A stretch of DNA of 64,000 bases from Stomorhina lunata (lineage: Eukaryota > Arthropoda > Insecta > Diptera > Rhiniidae). The translations under genes were made by a program, and so were the position numbers. The notes beneath the pieces were generated by a model, which was not told where the DNA came from, ran no database searches, and saw only the letters and a program-made list of their open reading frames with translations. This document shows, piece by piece, positions 37,901 through 45,040 of the stretch (position 1 is its first letter; every line of letters begins with the position of its first letter). Location: the NCBI GenBank assembly GCA_933228675.1, contig OW121742.1, positions 108,198,440-108,262,439 on the forward strand, read 5' to 3'.

Positions 37901-40900
37901 ACCAATATACCCTGAGCTTTTGAAAGTTGTCCCTAAGATTACATGACTTTACCTATTTGTAAGTAAACCTCATTGTTGTTGTTATTCCCCAAAAATTTAA
38001 CAATTTAAAGATTCATTTTCTTTCTAGTAATTCAAAAAGATAAAAATTTATTGATATGAATGAAATTAATAATAATAATAAGAAATAATAATAACAAAAT
38101 AGGTAAGCTACATATTTGAGCAAGACTAACTTTATGACTGATTATAACAAAATATTAATGATATTTAAAAGAGCATTATGGGACAATATAAAATCGGACT
38201 GACTTGGACAGAGAGTAATTAAATTATAAAAGTAAATTCAATAATAATATTGTTTTTGTTATTACTTACAAAACTTGAATTTTTATTTGGTTGTGTTCCA
38301 TTCACTAGTTCCTCTTGGTGGGCCCAGCAACATAGGAAATCCGTGATGTGATGTTTTCTTTTTTCTGATTTTTTTGTTTAAGTTTTGAATATGTTTTTGT
38401 AAGTAATATGTTAATATGTATGTAAAATTTTAAAGATATGTAAAAATTTCAGATACTTTATACACTCGAAAAAAAAGTTAGTGATAATTAATAAGTATAA
38501 GGTAGTTTAATTTTTTGTTAAAAAATATTTAGTAAATAATTTTAGATAATTTTTGTATATAAAAAAAAAATATTTATGTATATGAGTCGAATGAAATATT
38601 TTTATACAATAAATATTAAAATTTTAAGTATTTACGAGTAGTCTCAGAATTAACTTAGCAATTTAAGTAGTTCTTATCGATTACGAAATGTAATAATTAG
38701 CAAAATAGTTAATATAAATTAGATTTATAATTGGTAAATAGGAAAATATAGTAGTTTTATACAACAAAATTTAATTGGTTTCGGGTACTAATAATATTTT
38801 AAGAAAATGTTCCTGATTAAAGGTAAAAAAAAAACACGTGATTTGATGGCTATGCAATTTGAAGTCCAATGCGACAACTCACAACCAAGGTTATGTTAGG
38901 GACGTCACCATATATAACTTCATTAGGATAAAGGAAACGGCCTCAATCTGGAGCCTAGCTCCAGGACAACCAATTTTTTTTGCCTTAAAGCAAAACCTTT
39001 TACATGTGTATGATGCGATCCTGAATAAATTGGTTTTATTTTAATTTTAAAATTTTCACAAGAAATTATATAATACTAATTAATACCTTTTGATTTTTTT
39101 TTTACTTCGCTCTATGTTCGGCAATACTGCACAAAATTATAAAAATGTGTTTTAGCACTTAGGTAATGTTTAATATTAATGTTTTAATATTAAGAATTTT
39201 TCAAAATTGTAAAAAAAAATTCTCCGTAATTTTTTTTTTTTTTGTTTAAACGCTATTGACTGTACACTGATAAATGATCTTGAATTTGTGGATAGACAAG
39301 AATTTGGCTAAATATGACCTCTAAAAAGGTGATGATTTTGGGTACAAAATCAATGAATTAAAAAGAAATGTTTAATTATTTATGATACTCAATTGTCTTT
39401 CTGTTTGCAAAATAAAGACAAAAAATTTTAACTAGCGGTAACTGGTATCTCTCTGAGCATATTGATATCTTACTACAATTCAGGTACACGAAAACGGTTG
39501 TAGATGTGACTGCAAAAGAAATATATCGCATGCGATATCAAAAAAAAATGCAACCCAATGAACAATACAAATTCTCGACAAAAATCGTTACAAGTTCTAG
39601 GTTAAGTTCTAGATTAAGTTCTAGTTTAAGTTGTAGTTAAAGTTCTAGGTTAGGTTCTAGGTTTAGTTTTAGGTTCAATTCTAGACCAAGTTCTAGGTTA
39701 ATTTCTGGTTTCAGGCTTAGATAAATTTCAATTGTCAGTTCTAATTCAGTTCTAGTTCAGTTCTAATTCAGTTCTAATTCAGTTCTAGTTCAGTTTTAGT
39801 TCAGTTCTAGTTCAGTTCTAGTTCAGTTCTAGTTCAGTTCTAGTTCAGTTCTAGTTCAGTTCTAGTTCAGTTCTAGTTCAGTTCTAGTTCAGTTCTAGTT
39901 CAGTTCTAGTTCAGTTCTAGTTCAGTTCTAGTTCAGTTCTAGTTCAGTTCTAGTTCAGTTCTAGTTCAGTTCTAGTTCAGTTCTAGTTCAGTTCTAGTTC
40001 AGTTCTAGTTCAGTTCTAGTTCAGTTCTAGTTCAGTTCTAGTTCAGTTCTAGTTCAGTTCTAGTTCAGTTCTAGTTCAGTTCTAGTTCAGTTCTAGTTCA
40101 GTTCTAGTTCAGTTCTAGTTCAGTTCTAGTTCAGTTCTAGTTCAGTTCTAGTTCAGTTCTAGTTCAGTTCTAGTTCAGTTCTAGTTCAGTTCTAGTTCAG
40201 TTCTAGTTCAGTTCTAGTTCAGTTCTAGTTCAGTTCTAGTTCAGTTCTAGTTCAGTTCTAGTTCAGTTCTAGTTCAGTTCTAGTTCAGTTCTAGTTCAGT
40301 TCTAGTTCAGTTCTAGTTCAGTTCTAGTTCAGTTCTAGTTCAGTTCTAGTTCAGTTCTAGTTCAGTTCTAGTTCAGTTCTAGTTCAGTTCTAGTTCAGTT
40401 CTAGTTCAGTTCTAGTTCAGTTCTAGTTCAGTTCTAGTTCAGTTCTAGTTCAGTTCTAGTTCAGTTCTAGTTCAGTTCTAGTTCAGTTCTAGTTCAGTTC
40501 TAGTTCAGTTCTAGTTCAGTTCTAGTTCAGTTCTAGTTCAGTTCTAGTTCAGTTCTAGTTCAGTTCTAGTTCAGTTCTAGTTCAGTTCTAGTTCAGTTCT
40601 AGTTCAGTTCTAGTTCAGTTCTAGTTCAGTTCTAGTTCAGTTCTAGTTCAGTTCTAGTTCAGTTCTAGTTCAGTTCTAGTTCAGTTCTAGTTCAGTTCTA
40701 GTTCAGTTCTAGTTCAGTTCTAGTTCAGTTCTAGTTCAGTTCTAGTTCAGTTCTAGTTCAGTTCTAGTTCAGTTCTAGTTCAGTTCTAGTTCAGTTCTAG
40801 TTCAGTTCTAGTTCAGTTCTAGTTCAGTTCTAGTTTAGTTCTAGTTCAGTTCTAGTTCAGTTCTAGTTCAGTTCTAGTTCAGTTCTAGTTCAGTTCTAGT

Positions 40901-42334
40901 TCAGTTCTAGTTCAGTTCTAGTTCAGTTCTAGTTCAGTTCTAGTTCAGTTCTAGTTCAGTTCTAGTTCAGTTCTAGTTCAGTTCTAGTTCAGTTCTAGTT
41001 CAGTTCTAGTTCAGTTCTAGTTCAGTTCTAGTTCAGTTCTAGTTCAGTTCTAGTTCAGTTCTAGTTCAGTTCTAGTTCAGTTCTAGTTCAGTTCTAGTTC
41101 AGTTCTAGTTCAGTTCTAGTTCAGTTCTAGTTCAGTTCTAGTTCAGTTCTAGTTCAGTTCTAGTTCAGTTCTAGTTCAGTTCTAGTTCAGTTCTAGTTCA
41201 GTTCTAGTTCAGTTCTAGTTCAGTTCTAGTTCAGTTCTAGTTCAGTTCTAGTTCAGTTCTAGTTCAGTTCTAGTTCAGTTCTAGTTCAGTTCTAGTTCAG
41301 TTCTAGTTCAGTTCTAGTTCAGTTGTAGTTCAGTTCTAGTTCAGTTCTAGTTCAGTTCTAGTTCAGTTCTAGTTCAGTTCTAGTTCAGTTCTAGTTAAGT
41401 TCTAGTTCAGTTCTAGTTCAGTTCTAGTTCAGTTCTAGGTTCAGTTCTAGTTCAGTTTTAGTTCAGTTCTAGTTCAGTTCAGTTCAGTTCAGTTCTAGTT
41501 CAGTTCTAGGTTCAGTTCTAGGTTCAGTTCTAGGTTCAGTTCTAGGTTCAGTTCTAGGTTCAGTTCTAGGTTCAGTTCTAGGTTCAGTTCTAGGTTCAGT
41601 TCTAGGTTCAGTTCTAGGTTCAGTTCTAGGTTCAGTTCTAGGTTCAGTTCTAGGTTCAGTTCTAGGTTCAGTTCTAGGTTCAGTTCTAAGTTCAGTTTTA
41701 TGTTCAGTTCTATGTTTAGTTCTAGCTCTTTTTTTACTTATTTCATCCATTTTTTCTCCTTTTCAGTCTCCTATTTGGTATTGGTGTATCCGTGCTCAGC
41801 TTGTACATCAAGGGCATGAAACCCTACGCCTGTCTTTTGGGCTATATACCCGAAGCCTCGGCCGTCTATGTGGATATCAGTAATCACAGCAATGCCTTTG
41901 AGGTGCCCGAAACAAAAATATTCCGCTACAATGGTTCCTGCAACTTTGCTACCAGTTTAAGCTTCCGCAAAAGTCTTTACAATATCTTAGGCTTGGACAG
42001 CGAAAAAATGTCGCGAGCTTCTTATATGCCCATTGCTCAGAATGGTTCCGCCACCACAAACGGAGGCAGTGCCTTTAGCAATTTGACCTCCTCTTTTCGA
42101 TTTTTGGTTCTGGATTTCTCAATGTTAGGTCATATCGATATGGCGGGCTGTCACCTGGTGTCGGATGTTAAAAAGGATCTGGAGAAACGAGGTATACGCA
42201 CGTTTATAGCCAGTCCCTCGGACAAGGTTTATGATGGTCTAGTGCACAGCATGGCTTTGGGGGATGGACCCTTTGAAATATTCCCCACTTTACATGATGC
42301 CGTGGAGTATTCAAATGCCTGTCGAACTGCGTGA
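25614..42334 (+). CDS. SLC26-family sulfate/anion transporter (five exons; 5' start missing)
   Basis: Joined exons 25614-25909, 25975-26542, 28795-29538, 29597-29745 and 41767-42334 give one continuous frame of 774 residues ending in TGA. All introns are GT-AG with matching phases (2, 0, 0, 2). The product is a SulP/SLC26 membrane anion transporter: a cytoplasmic N-terminus, a hydrophobic transport domain (about residues 150-605) and a C-terminal STAS domain (about 620-774). The SulP signature lies at about 205-242 (GLYMAIFP...GTSKHISTGTFAV). QCIP...SLSRS at 488-499 matches the substrate-site helix region of the family. Length agrees with eukaryotic SLC26 proteins (about 650-800). The frame is open upstream of the first acceptor, so the initiator exon lies further 5' and was not identified. 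The substrate (sulfate, oxalate, chloride or bicarbonate) cannot be told. Flies have several SLC26 paralogues; I do not assign one. Confidence 0.9.
25975..26542 (+). CDS. SLC26 gene exon: start of transport domain with SulP signature
   Basis: Acceptor TTTACTTTCAG ends at 25974; donor GTAAGTTT begins at 26543. Encodes residues 99-288. It contains the conserved lead-in (YSPKRDLVGDIIAGFTVAIM, IPHGMAYGLLAGVSP) and the SulP signature GLYMAIFPTLVYMILGTSKH. A loop rich in P, T and S follows the second-third membrane region. The exon ends in phase 0 with ...GLLH. Reading past the donor runs straight into satellite DNA, so splicing is required. Confidence 0.92.
26566..28750 (-). repeat. Family A array filling an SLC26 intron (reverse orientation)
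   Basis: About 70 near-identical 31-bp monomers (CCTATTTTTATAGGAAA then TTTTTCAAAAATTT) occupy nearly the whole 2252-bp intron 26543-28794, beginning about 22 bp after the donor and ending about 45 bp before the acceptor. From 26570 to 28220 almost every copy is identical. Marker variants appear toward the 3' end: TATACTAAA (about 28230-28310) and ATTTACTATTTTTATAGG (about 28617-28735). Homogeneity implies recent expansion in an intron that must still be spliced. Confidence 0.95.
28795..29538 (+). CDS. SLC26 gene exon: central and late transport domain
   Basis: Polypyrimidine-rich acceptor ...CTTATTCCTCCCCTCCAG ends at 28794; donor AGG|GTAAGC at 29539. Encodes residues 289-536 in phase 0. 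It shows LSEPLVNGFTTGAA (typical SLC26 transmembrane motif), PLPAELIAVIGGT, the NQELFAMGIGNVVGGFFQCIP stretch, and SLSRSLIQEQTGG, which in the family lies at the central anion site. The terminal FAFLPR joins the next exon's CVLAGVII, a usual SLC26 junction. Confidence 0.93.
29597..29745 (+). CDS. SLC26 gene exon: last membrane segments
   Basis: After a 58-bp intron (29539-29596), acceptor TTAATTTTAG ends at 29596; donor GG|GTAAGC at 29746. Encodes residues 537-585 plus two bases of codon 586: CVLAGVIIVALKPMFMQA and the WLCTFIFVVLIDIDIG membrane segment. Continues in phase 2 across a 12-kb intron that contains a minisatellite and a full LTR retrotransposon. Confidence 0.9.
29757..29834 (+). 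repeat. Left remnant of GTTCTAGGTTAA minisatellite, split by the retrotransposon
   Basis: Degenerate TTCTAGTTCAG / TTCTAGGTTAA repeats immediately 5' of the LTR element. The same repeat continues directly on the other side at 39597, so the element inserted into an existing intronic minisatellite. Confidence 0.8.
29835..29838. repeat. Target-site duplication AGTT (left)
   Basis: AGTT abuts the left LTR and is repeated at 39593-39596 just outside the right LTR. A 4-bp duplication is usual for Ty3/gypsy-type integrases. Confidence 0.85.
29839..31833 (-). repeat. 3' LTR (1995 bp)
   Basis: On the plus strand it starts TGTTACGCGCC and ends AATCGTTACA, i.e. TG...CA termini. It equals 37598-39592 at a constant offset of 7759 bp over the full length with no length change. 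All stretches I compared were identical, suggesting recent insertion. A perfect 16-bp palindrome ATATCGCATGCGATAT lies at 31764-31779, about 55 bp inside its upstream edge as transcribed. A short plus-strand frame at 31100-31285 is part of the LTR and not a gene. Confidence 0.95.
32056..35358 (-). CDS. Retrotransposon pol (protease, RT, RNase H, integrase), expressed by -1 frameshift
   Basis: Open -1 frame relative to gag: it opens after TAA (35361-35359), overlaps the end of gag by about 75 bp and runs to the stop at 32056. There is no ATG near the start, so it is read as a Gag-Pol fusion. Numbering from codon 35148 for 1030 residues: aspartic protease LLDSGAN (32-38); reverse transcriptase with YLDD at 337-340; RNase H with D487, E529 and D554; integrase zinc finger H687, H694, C724, C727; catalytic D757, D817, E852. 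The last two have 34 residues between them rather than the more usual 35. All catalytic residues are present and no internal stop or frameshift is seen, so the enzyme set looks intact. No chromodomain recognised after the integrase core. Confidence 0.93.
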   Translation of the reverse strand, partial: AGKPEIGRNGYRGHSSNTPYPEFKLNTSSTTTNSTEENISLKSFQNQYQIVSRKPSSKILKCRERCKNRRLVRKMLESTILHGPDDRPFAQIKIFNDVLIGLLDSGANVSVLGKNCLFFIENNKIAYRPLKSTLKTANGSNQNVIGSCILPVLFKNVLKDIEFYLVPSLNQEVYLGIDFWKNFALAPDIFPSVSALDLDSSIPIDSEPVTKFHKLSNEQKLTLEKTILQFPSFEKLGLGCTHLLEHNIDTGDAVPIKSRHYPLSPPRQEEAFKEIERLLDMGVIEESNSPWCSPAVLVRKPGKIRLCIDSRKLNAVTKKDSYPLPHINGLLSRLKDTYFISGIDLKDAFLQIRLTETSKEKTAFAVPGKPLYQYKFMPFGLCNGPQTMSRLMDKVIPSRLRDNVFIYLDDLLVCSSNFDSHVNLLQEVALCLKKANLTINVEKSKFCQTEIRYLGYIVGNGCLKVDPDKVSSIENFPLPKTPKQVRRFIGMTNWYRSFVNNFSDLSAPLTDCLKKTQKPFALSVEAIKAFEKLKKALSTAPVLAQPDFKREFVIQCDASKVGVGGVLLQYDDLGKEHPISFVSQKLNKAQKNYTVTELECMAAVVCVNKFRPYIEGLPFRILTDHSSLRWLMSQKDLSGRLARWSLKLQRYDFSIEHRKGSLNVVPDCLSRFDTDELALTDSHFEIDLASPEFKNEEYQNIIKTVEESKGSLPDLCIQDNLVFKRVMFRSGSIDQEESLWRLWLPKTLHDTAIQYAHNSIAACHGGFQKTLERVRQKYFWPTMAKDIKNYVKNCDMCKVIKPNNSISRPPMGNQFFTNRTFERLYCDFLGPYPHTKAKNSVIFICLDHLTKFLFLKPLKSATSANVILYFQQEIFPMFGVPRCIHSDNAKQFASREMKDFMKMYNIRHITTGFYAPQSNASERANREIIAKIRSFLAGHKDHSNWDEYIPQILSVLRSDYHSSIKCSPYYATFGQNMIHHGNTYTILDRLGCIKGEDVCILDKADKINRIRDKVRLNLNEAYEKASKNYNLRTRPISFLKGQIVFRKNYVLSDLSKRINKKFMPKYIKCRIREKLGNSLYEIEDLSGKYVGKYHASDIKA
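35283..36824 (-). CDS. Retrotransposon gag (513 aa)
   Basis: I start at ATG 36824; the same frame runs five codons further upstream but only from a TTG. The first roughly 200 residues are rich in S, N, T and Q and look disordered. A retrotransposon Gag-like central domain follows (KWKISYDGFGSVSDFLFKVD through about ARRAEKVL). At the C-terminus, zinc knuckle 1 is a standard CX2CX4HX4C (CWNCMSLGHSYIYC, about 446-459). Knuckle 2 (CFKCGHKGVLTLKC, about 468-481) keeps the cysteines but has V where the zinc-binding H is expected. The slippery site lies near the end of the frame. Structural role: particle assembly and RNA packaging. Confidence 0.9.
   Translation of the reverse strand: MITRNAARGWHNKSSSSRTSLPSTENNTSGKNQSPSSNSKTRDVTPIAKQTNKKKPQEAQVSNTNSSSLINQNQKTQTNTDTRNQSSPNVEIMDQNNLENAHTKLFVNLSTLRNASADQSELPSGSNSIQNQTGNLVPNETTSVSSFDSLITLMEQTMRNTREEFRKELCSIRESISQIGSVNPPGSDRLPNMANSPAHGNFNNLSTNTNTQNNYSPEFQARSSLNVEANIKLEKWKISYDGFGSVSDFLFKVDTLRERSRCSDNHILSNFHVLLVGKAEQWYWLFTKLNPNVSYPLLRQALTREFGHLESDHDIILKISSRKQQFKETYDDFHTNIVSMNSRLQTPLPDATLIDIIKRNVNPNLKFLLFNSVSKTLNDLRDIARRAEKVLIDNKHQVPNLAPTRSINELDGSACENDDFDESDPQLEAIHLSKKRNKYDYSQIQCWNCMSLGHSYIYCPDEIRKPFCFKCGHKGVLTLKCPNKHGPFKQGNQKSGEMVTGDTRPIPPTPSLN
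35349..35355 (-). promoter_or_regulatory. Programmed -1 ribosomal frameshift site GGGAAAC
   Basis: On the minus strand the heptamer G GGA AAC lies in gag codons 495-497 (CAG GGA AAC), phased as X XXY YYZ. The -1 frame is the pol frame, and its nearest upstream stop (TAA) is only 3 nt before the heptamer. About 6 nt after the heptamer a possible stimulatory fold begins: TCGGG could pair with CCCGA downstream, and GGAC-ACTC-GTCC forms a hairpin inside. Confidence 0.75.
36825..37581 (-). other. Retrotransposon 5' untranslated leader
   Basis: About 757 bp between the primer-binding site and the gag ATG. AT-rich, no supported frame. Expected to hold packaging and dimerisation signals, which cannot be recognised by eye. 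Confidence 0.6.
37582..37593 (-). promoter_or_regulatory. Primer-binding site for tRNA-Lys
   Basis: The minus strand reads TGGCGCCCAACG, 4 nt (TATA) inside the 5' LTR. It is the complement of CGTTGGGCGCCA, the 3' end of Drosophila tRNA-Lys (CTT) as I recall it. The match is 12 nt and then breaks (CAAAGC instead of TGGGGC). Confidence 0.8.
37598..39592 (-). repeat. 5' LTR (1995 bp)
   Basis: Same length and, where compared, same sequence as 29839-31833. As transcribed (minus strand) it starts TGTAACGATTTTTGTCGAG and ends GGCGCGTAACA. It carries the element promoter. The 16-bp palindrome recurs at 39523-39538. Its edge is followed outside by the AGTT duplication. Confidence 0.95.
39593..39596. 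repeat. Target-site duplication AGTT (right)
   Basis: Matches 29835-29838. After it the interrupted minisatellite resumes (CTAGGTTAAGTTCTAG). Confidence 0.85.
39597..41480 (+). repeat. 11-bp minisatellite (TTCTAGTTCAG)
   Basis: About 170 tandem copies. The first 150 bp are diverged (GGTTAAG, ATTCAG variants). From about 39770 to 41430 the 11-bp unit is almost invariant, with rare changes such as TTTAG at about 40834 and TTGTAG at about 41325. The period equals roughly one turn of DNA. Lies within the last SLC26 intron, right of the retrotransposon. Confidence 0.95.
41481..41735 (+). repeat. 12-bp derivative of the minisatellite (TTCTAGGTTCAG)
   Basis: The 11-bp unit gains one G and continues as about 18-20 copies of a 12-bp unit up to about 30 bp from the splice acceptor. 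Divisibility by 3 produces a minus-strand frame of repeated P-R-T-E, which is an artefact of the period; it has no other gene-like feature and lies in an intron. Confidence 0.9.
41767..42334 (+). CDS. SLC26 gene, last exon: final membrane segment and STAS domain
   Basis: Acceptor CTCCTTTTCAG ends at 41766. Encodes residues 586-774 and TGA at 42332. It begins with GLLFGIGVSVLSLYI (last hydrophobic segment), then ACLLGYIPEASAVYVD and FEVPETKIFRYNG, the entry to STAS. A variable S/N/G-rich insert occupies about 664-695, followed by FRFLVLDFSMLGHIDMAGCH, the STAS core, ending ...LHDAVEYSNACRTA. The STAS domain is cytoplasmic and mediates protein contacts in SLC26 transporters. A complete STAS end and clean stop indicate an intact gene despite the 12-kb intron. 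Confidence 0.93.
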
Positions 42335-42640
42335 TATTTAGAGTTAATGAAAACTTTGTTAGATAAATTGTCCTTATGACAAGTGAGAGCTAGTTTAGTT
42401 ACGTTTTTTTTTGTTTTTGGTTTTTTAGATATTGTACACTTTTTTAAAAGAAAAATTGTGTTTAGAATATTAAAAGAAGCATACTTTAGGGCTTTGTTAT
42501 TGTTATTAATCAAGCCCTAAAGTAGGCTTTACAAATTTGGAAATTAGGTTTCCTATAATCAAAATTTGAGAACAAAAATTGTTTTCAAACTAATTAAGAA
42601 TTATAAAATGTTTTTTTTAAAGCCATTATTATTTATGATA
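42335..42640 (+). other. Probable SLC26 3' UTR
   Basis: AT-rich sequence after the stop. Possible poly(A) signals are ATTAAA at about 42469 and at 42639; no clear AATAAA is close. Contains the strong hairpin 42477-42529. Confidence 0.45.
42477..42529 (+). promoter_or_regulatory. Strong hairpin in the probable 3' UTR
   Basis: TACTTTAGGGCTT (42482-42494) pairs perfectly with AAGCCCTAAAGTA (42512-42524), 17-nt loop. After one A/G mismatch the stem continues for AAGC / GCTT. In all 17 of 18 positions pair. Could act in 3'-end formation or RNA stability, or be a miniature inverted repeat; the short stem makes a microRNA precursor less likely. Confidence 0.65.
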
Positions 42641-43370
42641 ATTAAAAAAAAAATATATATTAAAAAACCTAAATCAAATTTTGAACTCAAGTTTTTCTTT
42701 CAATATCTAAACTAAGTGCCTGAGTTATTTTATACTTTTATTAAAGAAATAATTTGTTAATAATTTTTCCATAAATGAAAACCCTATAGCAAAGACAAGA
42801 TTTTTAAACTATTTAAGCAAAAACTATAAATTTAAATATATTTTTTATATAACAGAATTTTTATGTAAAAAATGTAAAAATCATAGAAAATTAAACTTAA
42901 AATTTATCTATATTTTGTACTTAATTTTAAAAAATTTCTCTTTTTTAAAAAATTTTTTTGTTTGATTTGATATATTTTTGTAAATATATTTTTTCTTTTT
43001 GTATAATTTATTTAATTCTTTTTAATACAAAATTTAAGTAAAAAATGACAGTTTGTTTTTATCTATTTCATTTTGTTAATACTTTTTTAAATTAAAGTTG
43101 AACAATTTTTAAGTCTAAGTTTTATTTTATAATAAATTTATCATAAAATTATTAAACGTTAAGATTTATTACAAAAAAAAGTGAAACTAATTGTTGCAAT
43201 TTTATCATAAATTTTTAAGAATTAAAAACTGAAACATCATGTGAAATAATTAAGGAATTTTTCAAAAGAAAGGAGTAATTAATAAAAAAAGTAAACAATA
43301 ATTTATTGAGGAAAAAAAAGATAAAAGCAGTTTTATTGTTATAAAAAATTCTTAAAATTCATATTTTTTA
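42641..43370. other. AT-rich intergenic spacer
   Basis: Simple AT-rich DNA with many T and A runs between the SLC26 3' UTR and the next array. No gene or clear repeat seen. Confidence 0.5.
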
Positions 43371-43374
43371 GGAA

Positions 43375-44760
43375 AACTTTTCAAACATTTACAATTCTTA
43401 AGGGAAATTTTTTTAAAATTTTTTATTTTTATAGGAAATTTTTCAAAAATGTCCTTTTTATAAAGGAAATTTTTCAAAAAAACTCCTATATTTAAAGGAA
43501 ATTTTTCAAAAATTTCTTATTTTTATAAAAAAATTTTCAAAAATTTCCTATTATATTACATTTTTCACAAATTTCCTATTTTCATAGGAAATTTTTTTAA
43601 AATTTCCTATTTTTATAAGAATTTTTTCAAAAATTTCCTATTTTTATAAGAAATTTTTCAAAAATTTCCATTTATTAAAGGAAATTTTTCAAAAATTCCC
43701 TACTTTTTAAAGGAAATTTTTCAAAAATTTCCTATTTTTAAATTTTATTTTGAAAGGAAATTTTTCAAAAATTTTCCATTTTTAAAGGAAATTTTTCAAA
43801 AATTTCCTATTTTATAGGAAATTTTTTAAAAATTTCCTACTTTCAGAGGAAAGTTTTCAAAAATTTTCTATTTTTATAGGAAATTTTTCAAAAATTTTTT
43901 ATTTTAAAGGGAAATTTCCCAATTTTAAAGGAAATTTTTCAAAAATTTCCTATTTTATACGAAATTTTTCAAAAATTTCCTACTTTCAGAGGACATTTTT
44001 CAAAAATTTCCTATTTTTATAGGAAATTTTTCAAAAATTTCCTATTTGTATAGGAAATTTTTCAAAAATTTCCTATTTTTATAGAAAATTTTTCAAAAAT
44101 TTCCTATTTTTATAGGAAATTTTTTAAAAATTTCCTATTCTTATAGGAAATTTTTCAAAAATTTTCTATTTTTATAGGAAATTTTTCAAAAATTTTTTAT
44201 TTTAAAGGGAAATTTCCCAATTTTAAAGGAAAGTTTTCAAAAATTTCCTATTTTTATAGGAAATTTTTCAAAAATTTCCTATTTGTATAGGAAATTTTTC
44301 AAAAATTTCCTATTTTTATAGAAAATTTTTCAAAAATTTCCTATTTTTATAGGAAATTTTTTAAAAATTTCCTATTCTTATAGGAAATTTTTCAAAAATT
44401 TTCTATTTTTATAAAAAATTTTTCAAAAATTTTCTATTTTTATACAAAATTTTTAAAAAATTTCCTATTTTTCAAAAATTGAATAGGAAAGTTTTGAAAA
44501 ATTTCCTATTTTTTTGGGAAATTTTTCAAAAACTTCCTATTTTTATTGCAACATTTTTCATAAATTTCCTATTTTTATAGGAAATTTTTGAAAAATTTTA
44601 TAGGAAATTTTTCAAAAATTTTAATTTTTTTAAGGAAATTTTTAAAAAATTCTAATTTTTTTAAGGAAATTTTTTAAAAATTTAAATTTCTTTAAGGAAA
44701 TTTTATAAAAATTTCTTTATTTTTAAAATAAAGAAATTTTTGAATAATTTCGTATTTTTA
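43375..44760 (-). repeat. Degenerate family A array (reverse orientation)
   Basis: About 44 unit lengths of CCTATTTTTATAGGAAA/TTTTTCAAAAATTT copies, many with changes (TTAAAGGAAA, ACTTTCAGAGGAAA). A block with AAAGGGAAATTTCCCAATTTT occurs twice, near 43900 and 44205, with similar copies following, so a stretch of about 300 bp was duplicated within the array. Confidence 0.88.
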
Positions 44761-45040
44761 CAGAAAATAAAAAAATCTTATTTTTAAAGGAAATTAATTA
44801 ATTTTAAATAAGGAAAATAAGCTATTTTTTCAGAAAAGAATTAACGAGTTCTTTAGTAGTTTTAAATGTCCTATTAAATTGCGTCTAAATATTCATGTGC
44901 TGTTTTTATGTTTTTTTTTTGTTAACGTTTCAAATAACCAGCAAAAAATACGTGACACTTTTTATCATTTAAGGGAATTCACTTTCAATCGTAATGTCCT
45001 AAATATTTTCGTTACAAATATAAGAAATCTGTAACGATAT
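44761..45040. other. Short AT-rich spacer
   Basis: Joins the family A array to the family B array. Nothing recognised. Confidence 0.4.

Larger units (their letters stand above)
29839..39592 (-). mobile_element. Complete Ty3/gypsy-type LTR retrotransposon (9754 bp)
   Basis: Two 1995-bp LTRs bound an internal region with a tRNA-Lys primer-binding site, gag, and a pol in the order protease, reverse transcriptase, RNase H, integrase. That order and the sequence motifs place it in Ty3/gypsy (Metaviridae). It is transcribed on the minus strand, antisense to the host SLC26 gene. Flanked by a 4-bp AGTT duplication. Only 222 bp separate the pol stop from the 3' LTR, so there is no env gene. A polypurine tract next to the 3' LTR is not clear-cut (AAAAATAAAGCAG on the minus strand is the best candidate). 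A very long LTR plus a tRNA-Lys primer recalls Osvaldo/Ulysses-clade fly elements, but that clade call needs a reverse-transcriptase tree. Confidence 0.95.

Noticed and set aside
41484..41750. Minus-strand frame of repeated P-R-T-E
   Set aside because: Direct product of a 12-bp intronic minisatellite; no gene context.
42477..42529. microRNA precursor
   Set aside because: Stem of about 18 bp is too short for a typical pre-miRNA; kept only as a hairpin.
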